Shown here: positions 1 to 8,077 of the stretch, piece after piece | Layout: each line of letters begins with the position of its first letter | Numbering within the stretch: position 1 is the first letter of the stretch | From: Bacillus rhizoplanae | GTDB lineage: Bacteria > Bacillota > Bacilli > Bacillales > Bacillaceae_G | Direction: 5' to 3' | DNA length: 64,000 bases | Assembly (NCBI RefSeq): GCF_917563915.1 | Contig: NZ_CAKJTI010000011.1 | Span: 32,219 to 96,218, forward strand | The notes under the pieces: generated by a model | Databases searched by the model: none | Seen by the model: only the letters and a program-made list of their open reading frames with translations | What the model was told of the DNA's origin: nothing | Translations under genes and position numbers: made by a program

Positions 1-1071
1 AAATCCCCATCCGCCAGGAGACAAAGAAGGTGCATGAATATGCCAATCTCCATAAGAAGTATGCTGCTTCTTTAATAAATAACGATTTGCTCGTTCAATC
101 ATCGCATCATCTTCTGACACATTTGCTTCTTGCAGAGCATAACTTAAAAGAGCAGTATCCCACACCGTTGAAGGTGAGTTTTGCAAATGGGCACCATTTT
201 TTGTATTCCATATGTACGACTGTATCCCTGATACAGCTTTCTCAATAATAGGAGAATGTATAGAATGACCGAGAGCAAGGAGAGCGTAAATCATATAAAA
301 AGTAGCGCTCGCATAAGTGTAAAGTGTTCCATTTCCTTCTATACGTTCTAGCATAAAACGTTCCGCTGCTTTATATCCTTTATGATGAAGAGAATATGGA
401 TAAGAAATTAGCTTTTTTCCTTCTGATAAAATTGTTTGGAAAACAGAAGAGCGTTTATAATGAAACCAATTTGATTTATTCGCACCCACTATGTGACTAA
501 GATTAGGAATAATATTTTCTTCTATTACAAATTTCTTATTCATACAAATGAGCGTTGGAACAAAATGAATACGTGCAGAATTACTCACTTCATACATACT
601 AAACGGGGAATGATCCGGTAGAAAGAAAAAAGGCATAGGAAAATAAAACAATGCAGGGTAATTGTATTGCCCATGTAAGGCTAACATAAACTTCGTCATA
701 AAGTGAGCTTTTGTAATGCCACCTTGTTCACGAATAAATTGTTCTGCACGGCGCATCGTACGGTCTTCTTTCTTAAATTGCCTAGAAGCTAACAATGCAG
801 TATACACTTGAATTGTAGCTGAAAGATTTCCATTCAGCTCATCTTCATACAATTTCCATGTCCCTTCATTTGCTTGTAAAGAAATAAGTCTTGTCACAAA
901 TGGCTCTATTTCTTTTTCTCTTCGTAACATACGTAATAATAGAATCATATGACAATCGGTTAATGGGGATCCTTCAAAACAAAAACGCCATGTTCCATCT
1001 CTTTGCTGCATCGTACGTAACGCTGTAATTTGTCTCTCCATCTCCTGTTTTACTTTGTCATACAGCAGCAT
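1..1071 (-). CDS. sqhC: Squalene-hopene/sporulenol cyclase, N-terminal part (cut by window edge)
   Basis: The first 357 codons of a terpene cyclase that turns squalene-type polyprenes into hopanoids or sporulenol at the membrane. The frame is open from the ATG at 1071 to the window edge, and an AGAGGGGGGA ribosome site precedes it. The N-terminus has the MQQRDGTWRFCFEG-type QW repeat and the last visible residues read SPGGWGF, another QW-like repeat. The catalytic DXDD motif would lie beyond the edge, so activity cannot be judged. Family assignment is from recognised repeats; the exact product (hopene or sporulenol) is not decidable here. Confidence 0.85.
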   Translation of the reverse strand, partial: MLLYDKVKQEMERQITALRTMQQRDGTWRFCFEGSPLTDCHMILLLRMLRREKEIEPFVTRLISLQANEGTWKLYEDELNGNLSATIQVYTALLASRQFKKEDRTMRRAEQFIREQGGITKAHFMTKFMLALHGQYNYPALFYFPMPFFFLPDHSPFSMYEVSNSARIHFVPTLICMNKKFVIEENIIPNLSHIVGANKSNWFHYKRSSVFQTILSEGKKLISYPYSLHHKGYKAAERFMLERIEGNGTLYTYASATFYMIYALLALGHSIHSPIIEKAVSGIQSYIWNTKNGAHLQNSPSTVWDTALLSYALQEANVSEDDAMIERANRYLLKKQHTSYGDWHIHAPSLSPGGWGF

Positions 1072-1128
1072 AGATGTCCCCCCTCTTCATTGAATCCATA
1101 TACAATATTCAATAACATACGTAAATAT

Positions 1129-1174
1129 GTGCAAAACAAAAAAGCAAAGTGAAGTTGATTCCTCACTTTGCTTA
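1129..1174 (-). terminator. Rho-independent terminator
   Basis: The arms AAGCAAAGTGA and TCACTTTGCTT pair around a short loop, and on the minus strand the hairpin is followed by TTTTTTGTTTTG. It overlaps the stop codon of the YuiD-like gene and ends that transcript before the cyclase gene. Confidence 0.75.
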
Positions 1175-1597
1175 CGAACAATACCAAATCGCAACAACAA
1201 TTCCTAAAAGCGCCCCTATAACGACTTGATATGGCGTATGACCGACAAGTTCATTCAATTTTTTATACTCCGTTTGTCTCCCATGGAAAAAATCATTTAA
1301 AATTTTCGCTTGTTTACTTACAGCAAGTCTCACTCCAGATGCGTCATACATGACAATAATCGCAAAAATCGTCGCAATAGCAAATACGGAGCTCGTAATT
1401 CCTTCTTCAATCCCGATTGCTATTGCTAATGCTGTGACAGTGGAAGAATGAGAACTCGGCATTCCGCCAGAAGCAAAAAACTGTGCAAAATCAAATTCTC
1501 TCTTTTTTATCAAAGTGATTATAACTTTTGTAAGCTGTGCTAAGAACCAAGCAATCACTGCAGACATTAATGGGTTGTTATGTAAAATTGTTTCCAT
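1172..1597 (-). CDS. Divergent PAP2-family membrane protein (YuiD-like, DUF212)
   Basis: A 141-residue integral membrane protein related to B. subtilis YuiD. It carries the family core GGMPSSHSS near residue 45, a His-containing phosphatase-like motif, followed by hydrophobic helices. These proteins resemble PAP2 acid phosphatases but their substrate is unknown. I place the start at ATG 1597 because GAGGTG lies six bases upstream; a GTG three codons earlier lies inside that ribosome site. It is a single gene with its own terminator. Confidence 0.82.
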   Translation of the reverse strand: METILHNNPLMSAVIAWFLAQLTKVIITLIKKREFDFAQFFASGGMPSSHSSTVTALAIAIGIEEGITSSVFAIATIFAIIVMYDASGVRLAVSKQAKILNDFFHGRQTEYKKLNELVGHTPYQVVIGALLGIVVAIWYCS

Positions 1598-1644
1598 ACT
1601 TCGCACCTCACCGCTTATAATGGAATATCCTTCCTTACTTACAT

Positions 1645-1681
1645 TATAAAGAAAACGGCATACATAATACTATGCCGTTTT
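1645..1681 (-). terminator. Terminator after rarD
   Basis: AAAACGGCATA and TATGCCGTTTT form an 11-bp stem with an 8-base loop, directly at the rarD stop codon. The minus strand continues TTTTCTTTATAATG. Confidence 0.75.
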
Positions 1682-2609
1682 ACGAAACTTTTGCAGATTT
1701 ATTTTTTATAAATTTCGGCTGCTTATTTAACATAAATTTCGTTTTCGCTATCGAAAATGTAAATAATGCAATCCAAATAAAGAAAAATGCTATCATATGA
1801 GTCGCAGTAAAATGTTCATGAAAGACGAAAATTCCTAATACAAGACTGATTGTCGGTGCAATATATTGCAAAAATCCAACCATTGATAACGGAATAAGCT
1901 TTGTACCTTTTGCAAAATATAAAAGTGGTAATGCAGTAACAATACCAGCACCCGCTAAAAGTAACGTCGACGTAATTGAAACTGATCCAAACGAACCAAT
2001 TCCTTGAACACCTAACATTCCTAAATATACAAGAGCAATTGGCATTACAAGCATCGTTTCCATCGTGAGCCCAATCATTGAATCATAATCTAATAATTTC
2101 TTTGATAAACCATATAAACCAAATGTACATGCTAACGAAATCGCAATCCACGGAATGGATCCATAGTGAACTGTTAAAATTGCAACCCCAAATGCCGCTA
2201 ACCCTACGGCAACATATTGCCAAAAATTGAGTTTTTCTTTTAAAACGAGCGTGCCAAGTAAAATACTAACAAGCGGATTAATATAATAACCTAGACTTGC
2301 TTCGATGACATGATTATGATTAACAGCCCATATGTACACAAACCAGTTCCCGCTAATTAATATAGAAGCAGCAGTTAATGACATGAATAATTTAGGACGT
2401 TTAAAAAGTTGCACAAGCTCATTCATAAATTGACCAAAACGTTTGCAAATCAATAAAACAAGTAACATAAAAGCGAATGCCCAAACGATGCGATGAGATA
2501 AAATTTCTTCTGCAGGAACTTCATCTATCAGTTTCCAATAAAGCGGCAGAACTCCCCACATCATATATGCACTTGCCGCATATATAATCCCCTTTTTTTG
2601 CGCTTCCAT
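1680..2609 (-). CDS. rarD: RarD-type EamA family transporter
   Basis: A 309-residue protein with about ten transmembrane helices and two EamA repeats. The opening GIIYAASAYMMWGVLPLYWK is typical of RarD (chloramphenicol-sensitive protein family), a drug/metabolite transporter superfamily member. Substrate is unknown for most members. AGAGGGGAG sits well before the ATG at 2609. It is transcribed alone and ends in its own hairpin terminator. Confidence 0.88.
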   Translation of the reverse strand: MEAQKKGIIYAASAYMMWGVLPLYWKLIDEVPAEEILSHRIVWAFAFMLLVLLICKRFGQFMNELVQLFKRPKLFMSLTAASILISGNWFVYIWAVNHNHVIEASLGYYINPLVSILLGTLVLKEKLNFWQYVAVGLAAFGVAILTVHYGSIPWIAISLACTFGLYGLSKKLLDYDSMIGLTMETMLVMPIALVYLGMLGVQGIGSFGSVSITSTLLLAGAGIVTALPLLYFAKGTKLIPLSMVGFLQYIAPTISLVLGIFVFHEHFTATHMIAFFFIWIALFTFSIAKTKFMLNKQPKFIKNKSAKVS

Positions 2610-2699
2610 TTGACTCCCCTCTTTTCTTTTTCTTCATTATAAAGTGTCCATCTACCTTTTTACAATTTTCCACTACATAACTTTTTCACACGGACCTTT

Positions 2700-2951
2700 C
2701 TATAATATCCAAAAGATATATGTCTCCGCAGCCGCAAGAAATGGAATACCAAACACAAACTTATTTTTATGTGTCTTATGATGAAACATATACATCCCAA
2801 TCCAAGCTCCAATTCCTCCCCCTGCTGCCGCGACTAAAAACAGCGTACTCTCTGGCGTACGCCACTGTTTCTTCTTTGCTTTTCTTTTATCTAGTCCCAT
2901 CATCATAAAAGCGAGAACATTGATAAGTACAAAATAACTCCATTTCAACAT
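2700..2951 (-). CDS. DUF1294 small membrane protein (YsdA-like)
   Basis: An 83-residue membrane protein with the DUF1294 core: GLDKRKAKKKQWRTPE, then AAAGGGIGAWIGMYMFHHKT, then a last hydrophobic helix. Function is unknown. I start at ATG 2951 since AGAGGT lies nine bases before it; a longer frame back to 2975 would run through this ribosome site. A short bcr1 derivative lies upstream. Confidence 0.82.
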   Translation of the reverse strand: MLKWSYFVLINVLAFMMMGLDKRKAKKKQWRTPESTLFLVAAAGGGIGAWIGMYMFHHKTHKNKFVFGIPFLAAAETYIFWIL

Positions 2952-2990
2952 ATTATTAAAACCTCTTTCATACATTTTTTCAATCTATTA

Positions 2991-3043
2991 TTTATCCCGC
3001 ACTAACGGGCAGTAAGACCCCACTGATGGAAGTTTCACTTTAT
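2991..3043 (-). repeat. bcr1 derivative with large internal deletion (53 bp)
   Basis: Both ends of bcr1 are present, each with TTTAT (2991-2995 and 3039-3043), but the centre is gone. The junction AAGACCCCACTGATGG fuses the two CCCCAC stretches that lie ~100 bp apart in full copies, so deletion between short direct repeats is likely. Confidence 0.8.
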
Positions 3044-3112
3044 TATACACTCATTTTATTTTTTAGTTTTATAAATATGTAACAATGATTTTATCTAATC
3101 AAACAAAAAATA

Positions 3113-3142
3113 TTGACTACGATAATTATTTTGTGATATTAT
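3113..3142 (+). promoter_or_regulatory. Probable sigma-A promoter of the CarD gene
   Basis: TTGACT at 3113-3118 and TATTAT at 3137-3142 are separated by 18 bases and lie about 70 bases before the start codon. Confidence 0.6.
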
Positions 3143-3210
3143 AAATAATTTTACTTATCATCTTATATATGATAAACTTAGAAAGGTTACCATATATGGA
3201 GGTGGATTAT

Positions 3211-3687
3211 TTGTTTCAAATTGGCGATAAAATTGTTTATCCAATGCACGGAGCAGGTGTGATTGAAGCCATAGAAGAAAAAGAAATCCTAGGAGAAAAA
3301 CAAAAATATTATGTAATAAGAATACCCATTAGTAATATGGAAGTAATGATTCCGATGAAAAAAATGATACAATCACGTATACGATTAATTGCCGATATGC
3401 TTACATTAGAAAATGTATTACTTATTTTTCAGTACGGCGAATCAGATAATTCACTCTCATGGAAGCAAAGATATACCCAAAACATGGAGAAAATGAAGAC
3501 GGGTGAAATACAAGAAGGTGCTGAAGTAGTTCGCGACTTAATACGTAGGAATAAAGTAAGAGCGCTTAATACAAGTGAAAAACAAATGTTAGACAACGCA
3601 CAAAAAATTTTAATTAGTGAATTGAGTTTAATTAAAGGAATTACTGAAAATCAGGCAATTGATTTGTTAAATACGAAAGTCGGTTAG
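3211..3687 (+). CDS. CarD/CdnL-family transcription regulator
   Basis: A 158-residue protein similar to B. subtilis YdeB and to CarD/CdnL, which bind the RNA polymerase beta subunit and affect open complex stability. The N-terminal Tudor-like RNAP interaction domain begins FQIGDKIVYPMHGAGVIEA and runs to about residue 60; the rest is the helical domain. I choose TTG 3211 as start: GGAGGTGGATTA precedes it and family members begin with MFQIGD. In-frame ATGs at 3169 and 3196 exist, but the second is inside the ribosome site. It has its own promoter and terminator. Confidence 0.85.
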   Translation: MFQIGDKIVYPMHGAGVIEAIEEKEILGEKQKYYVIRIPISNMEVMIPMKKMIQSRIRLIADMLTLENVLLIFQYGESDNSLSWKQRYTQNMEKMKTGEIQEGAEVVRDLIRRNKVRALNTSEKQMLDNAQKILISELSLIKGITENQAIDLLNTKVG

Positions 3688-3750
3688 GTAAAGAACCCCT
3701 TTTAAAACCGTTTTGAACTTGATTTTAAATTATATAAGATACCTAAAACG

Positions 3751-3788
3751 ACAAAATAGCCTAACATCTATTTTGTTTTTTTTTTGCT
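3751..3788 (+). terminator. Terminator after CarD gene
   Basis: ACAAAATAG and CTATTTTGT form a 9-bp stem followed by a run of ten T residues on the plus strand. Confidence 0.85.
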
Positions 3789-3919
3789 TTATGTACCTCA
3801 ATATGATATGATTACAAATACGATTTGATTATAGGAACATTACCCTCTAAGAAAAAATTCTTTTTCCTCTAAATGAATTATTCTCACCACTTTTTATTCC
3901 CATACTTCTAAGTATACGA

Positions 3920-4075
3920 TGAGGTTCATTTATCCAAGCATTGTTTTTGGATATCCCGATTCATACTGGCACGGTCATCGGAGCCGTAAGGACGAAAGAG
4001 AGGTAGGGCTTTCGTTGTTTTGAGGTTTCAAAAACGATAATGAACATTTACTGTTCTTATCTTCCATTTTAACGT
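3920..4075 (+). ncRNA. Candidate structured RNA or leader of decayed csp gene
   Basis: A GC-richer patch inside AT-rich intergenic DNA. It can form ACGAAAG/CTTTCGT around 3991-4017, and two mutually exclusive pairings, CCGAT/ATCGG and ACGG/CCGT, share bases at about 3956-3989. A further hairpin, GATAA-GAACA with TGTTC-TTATC, lies near 4036-4062. I could match it to no riboswitch class by eye. It lies on the coding strand of the csp remnant that follows, so it may be that gene's 5' leader. Confidence 0.35.
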
Positions 4076-4167
4076 AAAAATGATAATAGATTTAAATATA
4101 TGCTTATATTTGCTCGGTTCATATAAATAGGAAACACATCTTTAGGAATATTTTAAAAGTTTTTTAT

Positions 4168-4290
4168 ATGAAAACAATCAGGACAGTAAAATGGTTTAAT
4201 AGCGAAAAAGGATTTGAATGTACGAAAGTAATGTTACAGTAAATTGCATTCAAACAAGTTAACAGAGGTCAAAACCTAAGAATGTTGTAA
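4168..4290 (+). pseudogene. Decayed cold-shock protein gene (Csp family)
   Basis: The first 24 codons read MKTIRTVKWFNSEKGFE, close to the start of CspA-type proteins (KVKWFNAEKGFGF, the RNP1 region), then run into a TAA at 4240. After it, a short frame encodes FKQVNRGQNLR, matching the later GFKxLxEGQ part of Csp. The middle, including RNP2 (VFVHF), is lost. Full-length members are about 66 residues. It is a remnant, not a functional RNA chaperone. Confidence 0.65.
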
Positions 4291-4305
4291 AACTATAAGA
4301 AAACG

Positions 4306-4337
4306 AAAAGAACATGCAACAGTTTGCTGCATGTTCT
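4306..4337 (-). terminator. Terminator of the vWA/tubulin operon
   Basis: AGAACATGCA and TGCATGTTCT form a 10-bp stem with a 9-base loop; the minus strand continues TTTTCGTTTTC. It lies just after the 46-residue ORF. Confidence 0.75.
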
Positions 4338-4340
4338 TTA

Positions 4341-4481
4341 TTATTCTTCTACAGTTTCTCTTTCATCTCCACTGATACATTCATGAATTGATTGACTCTC
4401 TTTCTCCTCCATACAAATCATCGCATGATAAATTTCTGAATATAATCCAAATACTTGGTACACACTTCCAAGAAACGGCAT
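4341..4481 (-). CDS. Small protein, 46 residues, after tubulin-like gene
   Basis: A short ORF, MPFLGSVYQVFGLYSEIYHA then a Cys- and Glu-rich tail ending ERETVEE. The start ATG at 4481 has AGAGGGA six bases upstream. It starts 56 bases after the tubulin-like stop codon on the same strand and ends just before a strong terminator, so it appears to be the third gene of the operon. The first half is amphipathic or weakly hydrophobic and the second half acidic. I recognise no family. Confidence 0.55.
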   Translation of the reverse strand: MPFLGSVYQVFGLYSEIYHAMICMEEKESQSIHECISGDERETVEE

Positions 4482-4537
4482 AAGAATCCCTCTTTTCCAA
4501 ATAATAAATTCCAAAGTTAAGGATTCCCTATCTTTTC

Positions 4538-7500
4538 TTAAACATTCGCATTTGTATCTTCCTCTTCTATTTGAACATTAAGAAGGTGTAACCATTTCTT
4601 ATACGGTGCACTGTTTGGATCTACAAATTCTTTTGCATATGAGCGATTCCATAGTTGCTTTACAAATAAAGTCGCTTCTTTTTTTGCCGCTGCTTCCGCT
4701 CCAGTCCCGTAATAAGCTTTAAAATATTGTTCAATTTCATCAACAAGTAATCGTAATAACTCATCAGATGTTTCTTCTAACGTCGGATCATATTTCGCTT
4801 CCTTATCGTACATCAAGATAACATCTAAGATATTATGAACATGTTCTTTTCGCAGCCATCTTATATCTTGCGCACCTAATACAAATGAATGTGTATATAA
4901 ATGTCCTCCGTGCTGCAATGCTTTTCCCTGTTCTTCTTCAAAACGAGAAATGATATTTTCATATATAAATGGGTTATGAAGCAATGCACGGTGCAATTTA
5001 TACCCTTCATTTGTTACATTTTTCCCCATCGATTGAATAAGAGAACTTCGGCCCACTCCGTTATATTGGTGAACGAACTGACCATCCACAGCAGCAAGAC
5101 TAATCCAACGATATATATATGCATACAATAAAGCACGATTACACTTATCATAATCAAGCTTCGTTTGTGTTACATTTAAATCTGGCATAAAAGCAGGTAA
5201 GTGCCAATACTTATCAAGATGCGGTGTTAAATTCGATTTACGAACGTTTAATTTATTTACGCGGCGATAATAGGATTGAAAGTAATCTCCCTTCTCGTTC
5301 ACATAACCGTTTGCAATATGCCCAGACGATAATTTCGGAAAATCTTGCAGCGACAATCCATAATGCGCACGGTAACATACAATTTCATACGGTGAAAAAG
5401 CTTCATCAACTGTTTCTTTTTCCTGGAACATCTCTTGTAACGTCTCTTCATTTAACTCTTGATGAATAAGCGGATGAATACCCCAATATTGTAATTCACG
5501 ATGATGCGCAACTTTCGGTATAAATGGACTTGCAAGATGCAGCAAATCTTCAATTTTCTCACTTACATACTCTGTCATATCACGCTTTTGAATAGCCGCT
5601 TCTTTTCGCAGTGCTTCAATAATATTTAATTCTAATTTATCTCGGTAGCGATCTTGCAATTCCTGCTCACAATACGTTAAAATATGTTTCCGATAAAAAT
5701 CTTCTACTTTTTGTGATTGTCCTTCCTCTACCTGCGCTCCCCTGCAATATTCACGATATAAACTCATATAAATTTCAGCAGATATCTCTTTTGGCAGCAC
5801 ACCATTGTTTACATGGTGATGAATATCGTTCCACATTTCTTCCTGCATTCGCTCATCTGCTAATACGTATACATTTGTTGGATTTGTTTTTCCCTCAAAT
5901 TCTTTACTACGTTTTTGAATGTCTAATAATAAATTTTCACGAGTTTCTTGTAAATTATCAAAGAAACGCTCCCAATATTGAATCATTTTATCTACAGCCT
6001 GATATAAAGATTGATAAACAAGCTCTAATAACATTTCTTTTCGATATTCATTTAATTTGTGTATATATTGAGTTATAATATCTTGAAATTCTTTTCGAAA
6101 TGTCCGCTGTTCATTGTGAAACATTTTTCCAAACCAATTTTGTTGCTGCGTCAGTTCAACACGTCTAACAGCTGTTACCGTTCCTTCAATATTGCTCACA
6201 TTAAATTTTTTATCATAATTTTGGATAAGACTGCGTTTCTGTTCATTATTTTCATGCAGACGATTCATTTTTTCGGTTAACAATTTACGAATTTCATATA
6301 ACATGTAACGTGCAGCGACAGGATGAACAGGATCTGTTTTCTTTAAAAACCATGTATTCAACTGATATGACTGTCCCTCTGAACCGCTTGGTGTAAATCG
6401 ATCAGTTTCAACCATATCATATATCAATGTAGTTACATGCTCATGTACACGGCTTGGTATCGCATACGCATATAAACGTACAGCGTGGTCCACCCGTGCC
6501 ACTTCACCTTTCATTTGTTCAGTGATTTTCAGCTTTGCAGCTGAAATTTTACACTCTCGCTGCAAGCGATTTAACTCTTCATCTTTTTGTACCGTACGCT
6601 GCACATAATTTTCTACCGCTTCTAAAAATAATTTTGATTTTGATATACCAATTTTTCCGCCTTCTGCTCCTTCGCGCGTTTCATAATACATTTGCTTATA
6701 AAACACATGCGCCTGTTCTGGACGAGTCGCCAAATGTTCTAAATCTTCTAAGAAACTTTTTCCTCGCTCGGGTTTTTCACGCTGCATACCGCGGCGAACG
6801 TCTTGCTCATACCGGCTTTTCTTATCTTGAAAAAGTCGATCTAAATGAAGCCACGATTCATCTAGCCCTTGCACTGCCCATTTTAAAGCGCAGTAACGAA
6901 GAACATTTTCGTATGGATAAATAAGTTTTGCAGCTCCTGCTCCGCAATAACGAGCTTTACCATTTGAATCAGCAAGTTGTTGAATTTGATTATCTTCTTG
7001 CGCAAAATGACTCGTTGACATTGGACTAAATAATTGTAAATAAATTGTATTTGTCATTTGTTCCATATAATCAGACAAACTATGCAAATGGTGACCATGT
7101 AAATTTTCATAATCATATAAGAAGCAATAATTATATGGTAAATGATGCTGCATAATGGTGTGATTTGTGCGTCCGTCTTCATCTACTTGATCCGGACGAT
7201 ATTCTAACTCAATTGTAACGCCCCCGCGACGTGATAATTCTCCTGTAGATCCTAAAGTAATTGCGTGTAATTCTTTTAATGATGCATACCCGTTTGCCTG
7301 CACCGTTTCAAATTCTTTTCCGCTAATTGTGCGTGTTTTGACGAGAACATCAGGAAGTAAAAAAGCACCGCGAATTAAAATGTTGTGATGTTGCAACTTT
7401 TTCCGAAGCATTTCTCGTAAATATAGAGCGATTTGCAAAAACATACCGGAACCTGTGCCACCAGCTAATGACGTAACAATAATAACGCGCACACCGTATT

Positions 7501-7900
7501 CTGTTGTATCACTTGTTACCGGAAAAATCTTCTCAATTTCTTGCCAAAAAGCTGTTAATTTATCTTCCTTCATCGCTGCGCGAAGTGCTAGGCGAGAAAT
7601 AACCCGAAGTTGACCCGCACCTTCTGTTAATGGTTTATCTAGTACAGTCGGGTCAATCGGAAACCAATCTGGAATCGTTGGATCTTCCGCCATATATTCA
7701 CGCGGTGTTTTACTAGAGCTCGTTTGTGTCACAAATTTACGAATATGCTGAAAGTGACTTAACGTATTAATATCTGTATCAAATACGTGCATCGCTACTT
7801 TTTTACGCCGTTCTTTCGGAAGCTTTCGGTAAATATCATGCGTAACCGTACTTCCAATTCCCCCGAGTCCAATTAAAATTGTTGGCACTTGAAAATCCAT
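4538..7900 (-). CDS. Tubulin-like GTPase (Tubulin_2 type), 1120 residues
   Basis: A large FtsZ/tubulin-superfamily protein. Residues 1-20 hold the nucleotide-binding start ILIGLGGIGSTV, and around residue 150 the tubulin signature appears as SLAGGTGSGMF. The GTPase domain covers roughly the first 350 residues. The remaining ~750 residues are Glu/Lys/Gln-rich and mostly helical, with likely coiled coils near 430-480 and 560-690, far longer than FtsZ. Comparative genomics has linked such FtsZ-like families with vWA proteins and proposed membrane remodelling; no role is proven. ATG 7900 has AAGGTGG five bases upstream, so an in-frame GTG at 7909 is rejected. The vWA gene lies upstream across a bcr1. 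Confidence 0.8.
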   Translation of the reverse strand: MDFQVPTILIGLGGIGSTVTHDIYRKLPKERRKKVAMHVFDTDINTLSHFQHIRKFVTQTSSSKTPREYMAEDPTIPDWFPIDPTVLDKPLTEGAGQLRVISRLALRAAMKEDKLTAFWQEIEKIFPVTSDTTEYGVRVIIVTSLAGGTGSGMFLQIALYLREMLRKKLQHHNILIRGAFLLPDVLVKTRTISGKEFETVQANGYASLKELHAITLGSTGELSRRGGVTIELEYRPDQVDEDGRTNHTIMQHHLPYNYCFLYDYENLHGHHLHSLSDYMEQMTNTIYLQLFSPMSTSHFAQEDNQIQQLADSNGKARYCGAGAAKLIYPYENVLRYCALKWAVQGLDESWLHLDRLFQDKKSRYEQDVRRGMQREKPERGKSFLEDLEHLATRPEQAHVFYKQMYYETREGAEGGKIGISKSKLFLEAVENYVQRTVQKDEELNRLQRECKISAAKLKITEQMKGEVARVDHAVRLYAYAIPSRVHEHVTTLIYDMVETDRFTPSGSEGQSYQLNTWFLKKTDPVHPVAARYMLYEIRKLLTEKMNRLHENNEQKRSLIQNYDKKFNVSNIEGTVTAVRRVELTQQQNWFGKMFHNEQRTFRKEFQDIITQYIHKLNEYRKEMLLELVYQSLYQAVDKMIQYWERFFDNLQETRENLLLDIQKRSKEFEGKTNPTNVYVLADERMQEEMWNDIHHHVNNGVLPKEISAEIYMSLYREYCRGAQVEEGQSQKVEDFYRKHILTYCEQELQDRYRDKLELNIIEALRKEAAIQKRDMTEYVSEKIEDLLHLASPFIPKVAHHRELQYWGIHPLIHQELNEETLQEMFQEKETVDEAFSPYEIVCYRAHYGLSLQDFPKLSSGHIANGYVNEKGDYFQSYYRRVNKLNVRKSNLTPHLDKYWHLPAFMPDLNVTQTKLDYDKCNRALLYAYIYRWISLAAVDGQFVHQYNGVGRSSLIQSMGKNVTNEGYKLHRALLHNPFIYENIISRFEEEQGKALQHGGHLYTHSFVLGAQDIRWLRKEHVHNILDVILMYDKEAKYDPTLEETSDELLRLLVDEIEQYFKAYYGTGAEAAAKKEATLFVKQLWNRSYAKEFVDPNSAPYKKWLHLLNVQIEEEDTNANV

Positions 7901-7916
7901 GTGAACCACCTTCCTA

Positions 7917-8077
7917 TTTATCCCGTTATCCCGATATTTGCGGGCAGTAACACCCCCACCTCAAGATTCAGAGAGAAGCGAAGAAAATAGGTGACGGATA
8001 ACTGCCCATAAAAGCCCGATTAGTGAGAGCTTTCCATCATCGGGAGATAACCCCCACTGATGGAAGTTTCACTTTAT
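7917..8077 (-). repeat. bcr1 element between vWA and tubulin-like genes
   Basis: A full-length copy bounded by TTTAT at 7917-7921 and 8073-8077, reading in the orientation whose end is GGAAGTTTCACTTTAT. The right TTTAT contains the TAA stop of the vWA gene. Removing one TTTAT and the insert would leave the stop codon about 17 bases before the tubulin-like ATG. Confidence 0.9.

Noticed and set aside
3920-4020. Known riboswitch (c-di-GMP, c-di-AMP, TPP, FMN, SAM, fluoride, guanidine) in the structured block
   Set aside because: The conserved core sequences of those classes as I remember them are not present.
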